NCBI RefSeq assembly: GCF_019218265.1
Contig: NZ_JAHUZE010000001.1
Span: 1,116,001 to 1,180,000 of the forward strand
Source of the DNA: Maritimibacter dapengensis
Lineage (GTDB): Bacteria > Pseudomonadota > Alphaproteobacteria > Rhodobacterales > Rhodobacteraceae
Reading direction: 5' to 3'
Length of the DNA stretch: 64,000 nucleotides
Part shown: in pieces, positions 8,933-18,502 of the stretch
How the letters are laid out: each line of letters starts with the position of its first letter
Position numbering within the stretch: position 1 is the first letter of the stretch
The notes under the pieces: generated by a model
Database searches by the model: none
Seen by the model: the letters and a program-made list of their open reading frames with translations, nothing else
Told to the model about the DNA's origin: nothing
Made by a program: the position numbers and the translations under genes

Positions 8933-8954
8933 CCGGGGGACCGGAGTCCCCCGG
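8933..8954. terminator. GC-rich hairpin between tyrS and the flavoprotein gene
   Basis: CCGGGGGAC (8933-8941) and GTCCCCCGG (8946-8954) form a perfect 9-bp stem with a four-base loop. It sits 37 bases after the tyrS stop, within a stretch (about 8896-8990) of the kind common between Rhodobacteraceae genes (CTTCAAATATCCC next to the hairpin). There is no clean U-tract. It may act as a terminator for tyrS or simply be a dispersed palindrome. Confidence 0.5.
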
Positions 8955-8990
8955 CGGGTCGACGCGGGCCAATGCCCGCGGCGAGACCGC

Positions 8991-10241
8991 TCAGCCCAGC
9001 GTCACCAGCGCGTGGCGTTTCTTGCCGGCCGACAGCTTGATCGGTTCGGCGAGGTCGGCCGTGGTGATCATCAGACCGCCATCGGTCACGTCGGCGTCGT
9101 TCATCTTCGCGCCCTTGTCGGCGATGAGGCGCTTGGCCTCCTTACCGGTCTTGGCCAGCCCGGACCGCGTGATGAGTTGGACGATGGAAATGCCGTCGCC
9201 GATCTCATCCGCCGTGAGCGTCAGGGTGGGGAGGTCGTCGCCGGTGCCGCCCTTCTCGAACACTTCGCGTGCCGTGGCTTCCGCCGCTGCCGCCGCATCC
9301 GCTCCGTGGCAGAGCGTCGTCACCTCGTTCGCCAGCACGATCTTGGCGTCGTTGATCTGGTTGCCGGGGAGCGCGGCGAGGCGGTCGCATTCCTCGAGGG
9401 GAAGCTCGGTATAGAGTTTGAGGAACCGGCCCACGTCCGCATCCGTGGTGTTGCGCCAGAATTGCCAGAATTCGTAGGGGCTCAGCATGTCGGCGTTGAG
9501 CCACATCGCGCCGCCTTGCGATTTGCCCATCTTCTTGCCGTCCGACGTGGTCAGGAGCGGCGAGGTCAGGCCGTAGATCTCGTGGTCCAGCACCCGGCGG
9601 GTCAGGTCGACACCGTTGACAATGTTGCCCCACTGGTCGGAGCCGCCCATCTGGAGCGTGCAGCCGTAGCGGCGGTTCAGCTCAAGAAAGTCGTAGGCTT
9701 GCAGGATCATGTAGTTGAATTCGAGGAACGACAGCGATTGTTCGCGATCGAGCCGCGATTTCACGGACTCGAAGGACAGCATTCGGTTGACCGAGAAATG
9801 CCGCCCGATGTCGCGCAGGAAGTCGAGATAGTTCAACTCGTCGAGCCATTCGGCGTTGTTCAGCATCAGGGCGTCGGTCTCGCCGTCACCATAGGACAGA
9901 TACTTCGCGAAGACCTGCTTCATCCCGTCGATGTTCGCGTCGATCTGCTCCGGCCCCAGAAGCGGGCGTTCGTCCGAGCGGAAGGACGGGTCGCCCACCT
10001 TGGTCGTGCCGCCGCCCATCAGCGTGATCGGCTTGTGCCCGGTCTTTTGCAGCCAGCGCAGCATCATGATGTTCAGCAGGTGGCCGACGTGCAGCGATTT
10101 CGCCGTCGCGTCGTAGCCGATATAAGCCGTGACCGTTCCCGCGCTCAGGGCCTCGTCCAGCGCCTGATAATCGGTGCAATCGGCGAGGTAGCCGCGCTCC
10201 ATCATCACGCGCATGAAGTCTGATTTCGGGTGGTAGGTCAT
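8991..10241 (-). CDS. tyrS: tyrosyl-tRNA synthetase
   Basis: The 416-residue class I synthetase charges tRNA-Tyr. It has [15 protein letters not shown] (HIGH-type motif, HVGH at 51-54), [10 protein letters not shown] near 198-207 for tyrosine recognition, the KMSKS-type loop as KMGKS (237-241), and a C-terminal S4-like RNA-binding domain in the last ~65 residues. The open frame extends far upstream, but the ATG at 10241 gives the canonical start ([18 protein letters not shown]) and normal length, and it leaves room for the divergent anmK. It is a single-gene unit. Confidence 0.97.
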   Translation of the reverse strand: MTYHPKSDFMRVMMERGYLADCTDYQALDEALSAGTVTAYIGYDATAKSLHVGHLLNIMMLRWLQKTGHKPITLMGGGTTKVGDPSFRSDERPLLGPEQIDANIDGMKQVFAKYLSYGDGETDALMLNNAEWLDELNYLDFLRDIGRHFSVNRMLSFESVKSRLDREQSLSFLEFNYMILQAYDFLELNRRYGCTLQMGGSDQWGNIVNGVDLTRRVLDHEIYGLTSPLLTTSDGKKMGKSQGGAMWLNADMLSPYEFWQFWRNTTDADVGRFLKLYTELPLEECDRLAALPGNQINDAKIVLANEVTTLCHGADAAAAAEATAREVFEKGGTGDDLPTLTLTADEIGDGISIVQLITRSGLAKTGKEAKRLIADKGAKMNDADVTDGGLMITTADLAEPIKLSAGKKRHALVTLG

Positions 10242-10304
10242 GGGGTTTCCGTCCATTGTCGTCTGCGCGCCCTCTATATCGGGGCGATTGGCGGAGGAAA
10301 AGCC

Positions 10305-11402
10305 ATGTTGGAGGGGCGGCCCGTCTGGGCGTTGGGGGCGATGTCGGGCACGTCGCTGGACGGGGTCGATGCGGCGATGGTGCTGACGGATGGCGAAGTC
10401 ATCCACGACTTTGGGGAAACCGGGTATCGCGCCTATTCCGACAACGAGGCGGGCATTCTGCGGGCGGCGCTCGGGCGCTGGCCGGGAGAGCCGGGTGTGG
10501 AGGAGGCGGCGCGGATGGTCGAGGCCGTTCATGCCGAGCTTCTGGGGGGCATCGCGGGGGCCGAGCTTGTCGGGTTTCATGGCCAGACGCTGGCCCACGA
10601 TCCCAAGACGCGCGGGACGCATCAGGCAGGCGACGGGCACCGGCTGGCCGAAGCTCTGGGCGTGCCGGTGGCGTGGGATTTTCGCACGGCGGACGTGGCC
10701 TTGGGCGGCGAGGGCGCGCCGCTTGCCCCGTTCTATCATTTCGCGCTGGCGAAGTTCATCGGGGCGGAGGCACCGTTGGCGTTCCTGAACCTCGGGGGCG
10801 TCGGGAACATCACTTGGATCGACCCGGCCCATGCGTTGCCGGAAGACGAGGGCGCGCTTTTGGCGTTCGACACCGGCCCGGCCAATGCGCCGATCAACGA
10901 CCTGATGCGGGCACGGCGTCATCTGGATCGTGACGAGGACGGCGCGTTGGCCGCGGAAGGGTTCGTCGACGAGGCGATCGTGGAGGCGTTTCTCGCCGAT
11001 CCCTATTTCCTGCGGGTGCCGCCGAAATCGCTGGACCGGGATGCTTTTGCGGGGCTTTCACGGGCTGTCGAGGACCTGTCCGATGCAGACGCCGTGGCCA
11101 GTGTGACGGCCTGCGCGGCGGCGAGCGTGGCGCAGGGGCTGAACCATTGCCCGGCGCTTCCCGTGCGGCTTCTGGTCTGCGGGGGCGGACGGAAGAACGC
11201 GGCGCTCATGGGCGGGATCGCGGAGCGGACGGGGGTGCCGACGTTCCCGGTCGAGGAGGTCGGGCTGGATGGCGATATGCTGGAGGCGCAGGCCTTCGCC
11301 TATCTCGCGGTACGGGTGGCGCGGGGTCTGCCCACGTCCTGCCCGGCGACGACCGGCGTGGCCGCCAACGTGGGCGGTGGCACGATTTCCGAGCCGGCGT
11401 GA
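10305..11402 (+). CDS. anmK: anhydro-N-acetylmuramic acid kinase
   Basis: AnmK phosphorylates and opens 1,6-anhydroMurNAc recovered from peptidoglycan turnover, giving MurNAc-6-phosphate. The 365-residue product has the ATP-binding [13 protein letters not shown] near the N-terminus, [12 protein letters not shown] in the middle, [11 protein letters not shown] and [12 protein letters not shown], all AnmK signatures. The ATG at 10305 is preceded by GGAGGAAAAGCC. An upstream GTG at 10230 is in frame but would overlap tyrS and lacks such a site. The gene is divergent from tyrS. Confidence 0.96.
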   Translation: MLEGRPVWALGAMSGTSLDGVDAAMVLTDGEVIHDFGETGYRAYSDNEAGILRAALGRWPGEPGVEEAARMVEAVHAELLGGIAGAELVGFHGQTLAHDPKTRGTHQAGDGHRLAEALGVPVAWDFRTADVALGGEGAPLAPFYHFALAKFIGAEAPLAFLNLGGVGNITWIDPAHALPEDEGALLAFDTGPANAPINDLMRARRHLDRDEDGALAAEGFVDEAIVEAFLADPYFLRVPPKSLDRDAFAGLSRAVEDLSDADAVASVTACAAASVAQGLNHCPALPVRLLVCGGGRKNAALMGGIAERTGVPTFPVEEVGLDGDMLEAQAFAYLAVRVARGLPTSCPATTGVAANVGGGTISEPA

Positions 11403-11421
11403 GGCTTGCCGCCCGACCCCG

Positions 11422-12267
11422 TCAGCGTGCGGCATCGAGGGTGCGGGCGAGGGCGCAGAATTGCTCCAGCGTGAGTTCTTCGGCACGCGACGTGGGTTTG
11501 ATCCCGGCCTCGCCCATCAGGTCCTCGATCTCGGGATGCAGCGATTTCATCGAAGAGCGCACCATCTTGCGCCGCTGGTTGAAGGCGGTGGCGGTGATCC
11601 GGAGGAGGGTTTCGGCACGCGCCGGGTAGCGGGCTTCGGGAAGCGCGGTCAGGTGGATCACGCTGCTGTGGACCTTGGGCGGGGGTGTGAAGGCCTCGGG
11701 CGGGAGGTCCATCACGATCTTCGCCTCGGTGCGCCATTGCGACAGGATCGCGAGGCGGCCGTAAGCTTTGGTCTTGGGTTTCGCGACGATGCGCTGCGCC
11801 ACTTCGCGCTGAAACATGAGCGTGAGCGAGGTCCAGAACGGCGGCCAATCGGGGGGCGTGAGCCAGCGGGTCAGAAGCTCGGTTCCGACGTTGTAGGGCA
11901 AGTTGGCACAGATGCGGATCGGCGGGGTCAGATGCGCGGTCGGGTCGATCTCGAGCGCGTCGGCGTTCAGGACGTCGAGCCGACCGGGGTAATGCGCTGC
12001 GATTTCGGCCAGCGCGGCCATGGCGCGGCTGTCTTTCTCGACCGCGAGGACGTGGCGCGCGCCTTCGGCCAGCAGACCACGGGTCAGACCGCCGGGGCCG
12101 GGGCCGATTTCGAGCACGTCGCAGGCGGTCAGGTTTCCCGCCTGCCGCGCGATCTTGGCGGTGAGGTTCAGGTCCAGAAGGAAGTTTTGTCCGAGGGATT
12201 TCTTGGCGCGGAGATCATGGGTCGCGATCACGTCCCGCAGCGGCGGCAGGCCGTCGAAGGCGCTCAC
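11422..12267 (-). CDS. rsmA: 16S rRNA (adenine1518-N6/adenine1519-N6)-dimethyltransferase
   Basis: RsmA (KsgA) dimethylates two adjacent adenines in helix 45 of 16S rRNA during small-subunit maturation, using S-adenosylmethionine. The 281-residue protein has KKSLGQNFL (22-30), the SAM-binding [10 protein letters not shown] (53-62) and the catalytic NLPY (122-125), followed by the C-terminal helical domain. The start overlaps the pdxA stop by four bases, so translation is coupled within the surA-pdxA-rsmA operon. Confidence 0.97.
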   Translation of the reverse strand: MSAFDGLPPLRDVIATHDLRAKKSLGQNFLLDLNLTAKIARQAGNLTACDVLEIGPGPGGLTRGLLAEGARHVLAVEKDSRAMAALAEIAAHYPGRLDVLNADALEIDPTAHLTPPIRICANLPYNVGTELLTRWLTPPDWPPFWTSLTLMFQREVAQRIVAKPKTKAYGRLAILSQWRTEAKIVMDLPPEAFTPPPKVHSSVIHLTALPEARYPARAETLLRITATAFNQRRKMVRSSMKSLHPEIEDLMGEAGIKPTSRAEELTLEQFCALARTLDAAR

Positions 12268-13223
12268 CGGCTCATCTCCCGCGCCATGCGGAGGGCGGCG
12301 ATGAAGGAGGTCGGATCGGCGCGCCCGGTTCCTGCGATGTCGAAGGCGGTGCCGTGATCGGGCGAGGTGCGCACGAAGGGCAGGCCGAGGGTCACGTTGA
12401 CGCCACCCGCGAAGTCGATGGTCTTGATCGGGATCAGCGCCTGATCGTGATACATGCAGATCGCCACGTCGTAGCCTTCGCGCGCCTTGGTGTGGAACAT
12501 CGTATCCGCCGGGAGCGGCCCCTTGATCGCCAGACCTTCGGCGCGCAGGTCCGCCACGAGCGGCGCGATCCAGTCGAGTTCCTCACGCCCCATTGCGCCG
12601 CCTTCGCCGGCATGGGGATTGAGGCCCGCGAGCGCAATGCGGGGATTGGCAAGACCCTGATCCCGGAGCGCTTCCCAGGTGATGCGGATGGTCTGGGTCA
12701 GACCTTTGCGGGTGAGCGCCGTCGGCACGTCGGCGAGAGGGATATGGATCGTTGCGGGCACGACGCGCAGCTCGGGGCAGGCGAGCATCATCACCACGTC
12801 GTCGACCCCTGCGAGATGGGCGAGAAACTCGGTATGGCCGGGATAGGCGAAACCGGCCCCGTCCTTGAGCGCCTTCTTGTGGATCGGTGCGGTCGTCAGG
12901 GCGGCGGCCTCGCCGCGCATGGTGAGCGCGACGGCTTCCTCGATGGCGCGGATCGTGTGGGTGGCATGTTCGGGCTGTGCGGTGCCCGGCATGCGGGCCG
13001 GGCCGAATTCGCGTGACAGGACGGGCAGGCCGCGCGGCATGGCGCCTGCCGCTTCGGCGGGGTGCGAGATGCGCACGACCGGGCCGTTCAGATGGGACGC
13101 GTCGCCGATGACGAAGAAATCGACTTCGCCCGACATGCGCTCCCACGCCTGCGAGACGATTTCGGGGCCGATGCCAGCAGGCTCGCCAATGGATACGGCG
13201 ATGGGCAGATCAGCACGGGGCAT
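12264..13223 (-). CDS. pdxA: 4-hydroxythreonine-4-phosphate dehydrogenase
   Basis: PdxA oxidises 4-phosphohydroxy-L-threonine in the DXP-dependent vitamin B6 pathway. The 319-residue product starts with [11 protein letters not shown] and contains [28 protein letters not shown] and [12 protein letters not shown], which carry the metal-binding histidines of the family, and ends with [12 protein letters not shown]. It lies between surA and rsmA, overlaps rsmA by four bases and follows surA by 17. Confidence 0.97.
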   Translation of the reverse strand: MPRADLPIAVSIGEPAGIGPEIVSQAWERMSGEVDFFVIGDASHLNGPVVRISHPAEAAGAMPRGLPVLSREFGPARMPGTAQPEHATHTIRAIEEAVALTMRGEAAALTTAPIHKKALKDGAGFAYPGHTEFLAHLAGVDDVVMMLACPELRVVPATIHIPLADVPTALTRKGLTQTIRITWEALRDQGLANPRIALAGLNPHAGEGGAMGREELDWIAPLVADLRAEGLAIKGPLPADTMFHTKAREGYDVAICMYHDQALIPIKTIDFAGGVNVTLGLPFVRTSPDHGTAFDIAGTGRADPTSFIAALRMAREMSR

Positions 13224-13240
13224 GGCGTGAAATCCGGCGC

Positions 13241-14494
13241 CTAGCGCAAGTATTCGATATGGGCCTGCGCGCGCAATTCCGTCAGGTAGTCGTTGGCGAG
13301 TGCGCCGACGCGGCGGTTCTGAAGCGCGGTGGCGACCTGAGCGCGGCTGACGCTGTCAGGCACGTCGTTGCGGCGGTTGCACAGCATCAGGAAGACGCGC
13401 GCATTTCCGGTGGTCAGACGGGTCGAGACTTCGCCGGGGTCGAGATTGGCGAGCTCTGCACGGTAGCTTGCAGGCACTGCACCGGTCGGAAGCTCTTCGC
13501 GGATGAGCTGTTCTTCGGGCAGACCGCGCGCGATCGGGTAGAGATCGTCGCAAGTGTCGACCTCGCCACGGATCCGCGCGGCTTCTGCCGCGGCGCCTTC
13601 GCTCGTTCCGCCCGGGATCAAGAAGGCCGCGTATTCCAGCAGCGTGCCGACGCTGGTCGAGGTGATCGTTTCACGGTCGCGCACGTAATAGACGATGACG
13701 CCGATGTCCTCGACGAAGATCGGGCGCGAGGTCTGGCCTTCGCCGACGTTGCGCAGGATGCCCTGCACCTCGGCGGGCATCGCCTGCAGATCGACCCAGT
13801 CGCGGCGACCTGCGTTGAGCCGGGTGGCCTCTACCGAGAACCGGGTGGCGGAGCGCGAAAACTCTTCCTCGTCGGTGATCTGGGCCAACCGTTCGGCGCG
13901 CTGCATCGAGGCATTGAGGCTGGCATCGGACGAGGCGGGCAAGACGATCTCGGTCAGCAGGAACTTCTGCCCGGTGGTCGGTTCCGCCTCGGCATAGGCG
14001 AGGTCGATCTCGCTTTCGGTGAGGTTCACCTGACCCACGAATTTCTGCTGCGCGACCTTGCGCCACAGAAGACCCGCACTCACGAAATCGCGGAAAGTTT
14101 CGGTCGCGATCCCGGCCTGGGCGAGGAAGGTGAACATCTGTTCGACGTCGAGATTGCCGCGGGCCGCGAAGTTTTCCATGCCCTCCAGCAATTCCTCATC
14201 GGTGAGCGAGATGCCCATCCGTTCGGCTTCGCGGATCTGGAGTTTTTCGTTGATGAGCTGCTCGGTCGCGAGTTCGCCGATGTCGCCCGGCGCGCGCAGG
14301 ATGCGCAGGAAGGCCATGCGCTGGCTGCGTTCGTAGGCCGTCACCGCGTCGTCGTTGACCTTGACCACCGGGGCAAAGAGGTTCTGCGCCAAGGCTTCGC
14401 CGGGGCTTGCGACGAGTGCGCCCAGTGCCAGAGCCGCCGTCGCCGCGATGCGCAACGTCCATCCAGAGATCGCGTTTGCCGTCTTACCGCTCAT
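13241..14494 (-). CDS. surA: SurA-like periplasmic chaperone/peptidylprolyl isomerase
   Basis: The 417-residue protein starts with a Sec signal peptide (hydrophobic residues 14-30, probable cleavage after ALA at 36). It then has a SurA-type N-terminal helical region (about 40-165) and a parvulin-like region (about 170-300). SurA escorts outer-membrane proteins through the periplasm. The parvulin domain is divergent, so isomerase activity is uncertain. Position at the head of pdxA-rsmA strongly supports the assignment. In relatives, lptD normally precedes surA; here the gene begins the operon after a 363-base non-coding stretch. Confidence 0.9.
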   Translation of the reverse strand: MSGKTANAISGWTLRIAATAALALGALVASPGEALAQNLFAPVVKVNDDAVTAYERSQRMAFLRILRAPGDIGELATEQLINEKLQIREAERMGISLTDEELLEGMENFAARGNLDVEQMFTFLAQAGIATETFRDFVSAGLLWRKVAQQKFVGQVNLTESEIDLAYAEAEPTTGQKFLLTEIVLPASSDASLNASMQRAERLAQITDEEEFSRSATRFSVEATRLNAGRRDWVDLQAMPAEVQGILRNVGEGQTSRPIFVEDIGVIVYYVRDRETITSTSVGTLLEYAAFLIPGGTSEGAAAEAARIRGEVDTCDDLYPIARGLPEEQLIREELPTGAVPASYRAELANLDPGEVSTRLTTGNARVFLMLCNRRNDVPDSVSRAQVATALQNRRVGALANDYLTELRAQAHIEYLR

Positions 14495-14857
14495 CGTGCC
14501 GCCACCTTGTCTTGCTTCCGCCGTTCCGGCCGGTTCGTCTCACATCGGCCGGTTCCCCGGCCACGGGGCGTCTTTCCCCCCGTTTGACGGGCACATTAAT
14601 CGGATATCGTGCGCGGTGCGAGGGGGAATCTGCCCGCACGGCGGGGTTTTGCGGGTGAGGCACGGGTCGGGACCGGCGATATGCGGTGGCGGGTGCGCAG
14701 TCAGGCCACCATATCTGTGCCCGCAGAGTGAGATGATTCTCGCCAACCGGTGTGACGTGACGGGTTGCGAAGGCCGGGGCGGGGTGGTTTGCTGCCGTCG
14801 AACGGCGGTTGCCCGACGACGCGCGCGACTGCAATTTTCGTACTCTCTGGAGGTTCC
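14495..14857. other. non-coding region between divergent surA and pepA
   Basis: These 363 bases must hold the promoters of the surA and pepA operons. I see no convincing open frame, no lptD/lptF/lptG remnant in any frame, and no repeat. A TGGAGG Shine-Dalgarno for pepA lies at 14848-14853. No confident -35/-10 pair can be picked out by eye. Confidence 0.6.
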
Positions 14858-16330
14858 ATGACAGACGTGACACGCCCCGAATTTGCCGCACTCGATCTTG
14901 ACGCCCTGGCCGGGCTGACCGGACGGATCGCCGTTCTGGTCGGAGACGGTGGCTCGATGGACAAGGGGGCGCGGCGGGTGAACCGCCTGATGAAAGGCGG
15001 GCTGGCCCGGTTCATCGAGAGCGAGGCGTTCGGGAAGTTGAAGCCGGGCGAGGCCACGACGCTGGCGTGGCCGTCCGGGCTCGCCGTGGATGCCGTGGAC
15101 GTGGTGAAGGTGGACAAACGGCTGACGCCTGAGGCGGCGCGCAAGGTCGGTGCCGTGCTGGGTGCGAAACGCACGAAGGGCGATGTCACGGTGCTGGCGG
15201 GCAGTCACAAGAACCTCGATCAACTCGCGCTCGCGCTGGTCCTGCGGTCCTACGCCTTCCTTGCGCACAAGACGGGCGATGCGGCCAAGACGGAGGTCGG
15301 CGCGGTGACGGTGATGGTCAACCAGCCGGATGCCTGGTCGCCGATGGTGGACGAGGTGATGGCTGTGGCGGAAGGCGTTACGCTGACTCGCGATCTGGTG
15401 AACGAGCCGTCGAACGTGCTGACCACCACCGAATTCGCGGAGCGGGCCGTGGCGCTCAAGGCGCTCGGGGTGAAGGTCGAGGTGTTGGAAGAGCCGGAGC
15501 TGGAGAAGCTCGGGATGCACGCGCTTCTGGGCGTGGGGCAAGGCTCGGAAAGCCCGTCCAAGGTCGTCGTGATGGAGTGGAGCGGCGGCGGTGACGAAGC
15601 CCCGCTTGCGCTGGTCGGCAAGGGCGTCGTGTTCGACACCGGCGGGATCAGCATCAAGCCCGCTGCCGGCATGGAAGACATGACGATGGACATGGGCGGC
15701 GCGGGTGTCGTCACCGGCGTCATGCACACGATCGCCGCGCGCAAGGCCAAGGCCAATGTCGTCGGGCTGATCGGGCTGGTCGAGAACATGCCGGACGGCA
15801 AGGCGCAAAGACCGGGCGATATCGTGACCACCATGAAGGGCGACAAGGTCGAGGTCATCAACACCGATGCCGAGGGCCGGATGGTGCTTTGCGATGTGCT
15901 CTGGTACGCGCAGGAGCGGTTCAAGCCGGTCGGTGTCATCGACCTCGCAACCCTGACCGGGGCGTGCATCATCGCGCTCGGGCATGAAAACGCGGGCGTC
16001 TTTTCGAATGACGATGCGTTCTGCAAGAATTTCCTCAAGGCCGCCGAGACCGAGGAAGAAGGCGCATGGCGTCTGCCGCTGGGTGAGGCCTATGACAAGC
16101 AACTCAAGAGCGCGAAGGCGGATTTCAAGCATGTCGGGGGGCGGCCTGCCGGGTCGATCACGGCGGCGCAGTTCCTGCAACGGTTTATCAAGGACGGCAC
16201 GCCCTGGATTCACCTCGACATCGCGGGCGTGGCGGACGTGAAGAGCGACACGGCGCTGGCGCCCAAGGGTGCGACCGGATGGGGCGTGCGGGCCTTGAAC
16301 CGCCTGATCGCGGAAACCTGTGAGGGCTGA
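14858..16330 (+). CDS. pepA: leucyl aminopeptidase (M17)
   Basis: The 490-residue protein is a cytosolic di-zinc/manganese exopeptidase releasing N-terminal residues. The C-terminal catalytic domain shows GKGVVFDTGGISIKP (Lys255, Asp260), MTMDMGGAG (Asp278) and NTDAEGRMVLCD (335-346, with Asp337 and Glu339), the complete M17 metal/catalytic set. The ATG at 14858 follows TGGAGGTTCC and gives the normal start. An upstream in-frame ATG at 14765 lacks a good ribosome site. Its stop overlaps the holC start at base 16330, so the two are coupled. Confidence 0.97.
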   Translation: MTDVTRPEFAALDLDALAGLTGRIAVLVGDGGSMDKGARRVNRLMKGGLARFIESEAFGKLKPGEATTLAWPSGLAVDAVDVVKVDKRLTPEAARKVGAVLGAKRTKGDVTVLAGSHKNLDQLALALVLRSYAFLAHKTGDAAKTEVGAVTVMVNQPDAWSPMVDEVMAVAEGVTLTRDLVNEPSNVLTTTEFAERAVALKALGVKVEVLEEPELEKLGMHALLGVGQGSESPSKVVVMEWSGGGDEAPLALVGKGVVFDTGGISIKPAAGMEDMTMDMGGAGVVTGVMHTIAARKAKANVVGLIGLVENMPDGKAQRPGDIVTTMKGDKVEVINTDAEGRMVLCDVLWYAQERFKPVGVIDLATLTGACIIALGHENAGVFSNDDAFCKNFLKAAETEEEGAWRLPLGEAYDKQLKSAKADFKHVGGRPAGSITAAQFLQRFIKDGTPWIHLDIAGVADVKSDTALAPKGATGWGVRALNRLIAETCEG

Positions 16331-16788
16331 TGGGCGAGGCGTATTTCTACCACATGACCCGCACGCCTCTGGAAGAGACGTTGCCCGCGCTTCTTGGCCG
16401 GGCGCGCGAGGCCGGGTGGCGGGTGCGGGTCGCGGGGCGGGAAGCTGCGCGGCTCGATCTGCTCGACCGAAAGCTGTGGGAGCGCGACGGGTTTCTGCCC
16501 CATGGTCGCGCAGGCGGGCCGCATGACGCGGATCAGCCCATCCTGCTTGTAAGCGACGGCGAGAGCGGCGAGAACGGGGCGACCTGCCTCGTTTCGGTCG
16601 ACGGGGCCGGGATCGAGGCCGACGCGATCACGGCGAGCGACCGGGCGATGGTGTTGTTCGACGGAAACGACCCGGACGCGGTGCAGCGCGCGCGCGACCA
16701 GTGGAAGGCGATCACGAATGCGGGCGTGGTGGCGAAATACTGGAGCCAGGAAACCGGGAAATGGGCGCTGAAGGCGTCGAGCGGCTGA
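16330..16788 (+). CDS. holC: DNA polymerase III subunit chi
   Basis: HolC is the clamp-loader accessory subunit that binds SSB and holds the replisome on lagging-strand DNA. The 152-residue product has the family's opening (FYHMTR, then a helix with LPALLGRAREAGWRV), the DRKLWERDGFLPHG motif near 46-59 and the GNDPDAVQRARDQWK helix near the C-terminus. The start overlaps the pepA stop, the usual pepA-holC arrangement in Rhodobacterales. Confidence 0.93.
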   Translation: MGEAYFYHMTRTPLEETLPALLGRAREAGWRVRVAGREAARLDLLDRKLWERDGFLPHGRAGGPHDADQPILLVSDGESGENGATCLVSVDGAGIEADAITASDRAMVLFDGNDPDAVQRARDQWKAITNAGVVAKYWSQETGKWALKASSG

Positions 16789-16797
16789 GGAGGCAAT

Positions 16798-17322
16798 ATG
16801 GATTTCGACACCCCCTGGATCGGCTTCGCGCTCAACAACGCTTATGCCAATCGCACGCTCTATGGGGCGCTGTCGGGGCTGTCGAAAGATGCGTTCACGC
16901 GGGATGTGCCGGGGTTCTTTCCGACGCTCGCTGCGACGCTGAACCATATATACGAGGTCGATCTGTTCTATCTGGACGCGCTCGAGGGCGACGGGCGTGA
17001 ACGCGCGTATTTCGCGGAGAAAGCGCCTGTCTATGATGTGGCCGCGCTGGGCGAGTTGCAGGCCGGGGCGGATATGCGGCTCGCCATGTTCTGCCAGAAG
17101 ATCGACGAGGCGGCGCTGGCGCGTGTCGTCGTGATGGATCGCCCCGGTGGGCCGGTCCAGGAAACCGTCGGTGGTATTCTGCCGCATCTCATCCAGCATC
17201 AGATCCACCACCGGGGACAGGCACATGTACAGATGTCCGCGCTTGGGATTGCGCCGCCGCAGTTGGACGAGTTCTTCCTGAACTACGACCGGGCCGAGCT
17301 TGCGAAGATGTATTTCGGCTGA
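16798..17322 (+). CDS. DinB/YfiT-like putative metal-dependent hydrolase
   Basis: The 174-residue protein is a four-helix-bundle DinB-type protein. Its probable metal ligands are His50 (TLNHIYEVD) and His134/His138 in LIQHQIHHRGQAH, in the usual spacing. Members are thiol-dependent enzymes or damage-inducible proteins, and the substrate cannot be predicted. It follows holC by nine bases with its own GAGGAGGC-type ribosome site, so it probably belongs to the pepA operon. It converges on mrpG with only 14 bases between. Confidence 0.85.
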   Translation: MDFDTPWIGFALNNAYANRTLYGALSGLSKDAFTRDVPGFFPTLAATLNHIYEVDLFYLDALEGDGRERAYFAEKAPVYDVAALGELQAGADMRLAMFCQKIDEAALARVVVMDRPGGPVQETVGGILPHLIQHQIHHRGQAHVQMSALGIAPPQLDEFFLNYDRAELAKMYFG

Positions 17323-17336
17323 CACCGGCGCGGGGA

Positions 17337-17732
17337 TCAATCCTCCAGCCGCGCGTCCTCCTGCATCTCGGTATCGCCGGGCGGATCGTCATAGACCGAC
17401 CAGCCGTAGGGCCGGGTCGTGTCGGGCAGGTCCGTGGGCTTCATGTTGCGGGCCATGAAGCTCTTGGCGATGAAGTTCGCGGTGATCGGGGCGGTCAGGA
17501 ACAGAAACAGCGTGATGAGCAGTTCGTGGAACGACAGCGTTCCCTTGATCGCGCCGAAATAGATCATCGAGGCGATGAGCACGCCACCGACGCCCAGTGT
17601 CGTCGCCTTCGTGGGCGCGTGCAGGCGCTGCATCGAGTCGCGCAGTTTCACCAGCCCGAAGGAGCCGACGATGCCGAAGACGCCACCGATGACGAGGAAG
17701 ACCGAGACGATGATTTCAAGCCAAAGTGCCAT
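17337..17732 (-). CDS. mrpG: Na+/H+ antiporter subunit G
   Basis: The 131-residue product has three membrane helices, then a cytosolic C-terminus rich in Asp/Glu. The LRDSMQRLHAPTKATTLGVGG segment near residues 30-50 is diagnostic of MrpG/MnhG/PhaG. It is the last subunit of the Mrp complex, which exchanges Na+ (or K+) for protons using a complex I-like membrane arm. It lies nine bases after mrpF. Confidence 0.95.
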   Translation of the reverse strand: MALWLEIIVSVFLVIGGVFGIVGSFGLVKLRDSMQRLHAPTKATTLGVGGVLIASMIYFGAIKGTLSFHELLITLFLFLTAPITANFIAKSFMARNMKPTDLPDTTRPYGWSVYDDPPGDTEMQEDARLED

Positions 17733-17741
17733 GCCGCCCCC

Positions 17742-18011
17742 TCATTCGATGATGTCGCCGCGCAGGATGAAGCGCGAATAGGCCACGGTCGACACGAAGC
17801 CGACCATGGCGACGAGCATCGCGGCCTCGTAGTAGATCTGCGTTTCGCGGAAGATGCCGTAGAGCACCAGAAGCGCGATTACGTTGATGACCATCGTGTC
17901 GAGCGACAGAATCCGGTCGGCCGGGTTCGGCCCGCGTGCGATGCGCCAGAGGTTGAACAGAAGCCCGATGCCGAAGCAGCCCATCGCGAAGAGAAGCGCA
18001 TATTCGATCAT
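17742..18011 (-). CDS. mrpF: Na+/H+ antiporter subunit F
   Basis: This 89-residue protein has three helices and the family segment GPNPADRILSLDTMVINVIALLV around 27-49. The open frame continues upstream, but the ATG at 18011 overlaps the mrpE stop by four bases (ATGA-type coupling) and gives the normal length. It is a small subunit of the Mrp membrane complex. Confidence 0.95.
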   Translation of the reverse strand: MIEYALLFAMGCFGIGLLFNLWRIARGPNPADRILSLDTMVINVIALLVLYGIFRETQIYYEAAMLVAMVGFVSTVAYSRFILRGDIIE

Positions 18012-18499
18012 TGGAAAATCTCCTTCAGACGGCCTTCGTAGCGCGACTTGATCTCGTCCCGCACGGCGACTTCGTCCTCGGCGTGGAGACAATGGACCAG
18101 AAGCGCGCCGCCATCGGCCGAGAGCGCGGCCGTCACGGTGCCGGGCGTCAGGGTGATGGTGCCGGCGAGCACGGTGATCGCCTCGGGCGAGGTGAGTTCG
18201 AGTGGGACCGTCACCCATTTCGACTGGATCGCCTTGTTCGGCTTAAACAGGATGATGAGCGCGACCTGCACGTTGGCGACGATGATGTCCCACAGCACGA
18301 TCAGCACGTATTCGGCGGCGACCAGCGGTCGGCCCACTTTGGGCCGGTTGGGCCAGTAGGGCGCGGTGATCGCGGGCACGACGAGGCCGAGGAACCCGCC
18401 GAGGATCACGTTGCCCAGCGTGACCTTGTTCACCAGACCGAGCCAGACGATCAGCAGCATGAGGCTGACCAGCGGGTGAGGGATGAGGCGTTTCAGCAT
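18008..18499 (-). CDS. mrpE: Na+/H+ antiporter subunit E
   Basis: The 163-residue MrpE subunit has two N-terminal hydrophobic helices (FLGLVVPAITAPYW region) followed by a soluble domain. ITLTPGTVTAALSADGGALLVHCL near residue 115 is typical of the family. It overlaps mrpF by four bases and follows mrpD by three. Confidence 0.94.
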   Translation of the reverse strand: MLKRLIPHPLVSLMLLIVWLGLVNKVTLGNVILGGFLGLVVPAITAPYWPNRPKVGRPLVAAEYVLIVLWDIIVANVQVALIILFKPNKAIQSKWVTVPLELTSPEAITVLAGTITLTPGTVTAALSADGGALLVHCLHAEDEVAVRDEIKSRYEGRLKEIFQ

Positions 18500-18502
18500 G
18501 GC

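Noticed and set aside
10242-10922. In-frame upstream extension of tyrS by 227 codons
   Set aside because: It lies antisense to anmK and lacks homology to the synthetase; the ATG at 10241 gives the normal TyrRS N-terminus.
14540-16213. A 557-codon minus-strand open frame opposite pepA
   Set aside because: It is antisense to a clear M17 peptidase; the translation is rich in Arg/His/Leu without domain motifs. It is also not an lptD remnant.
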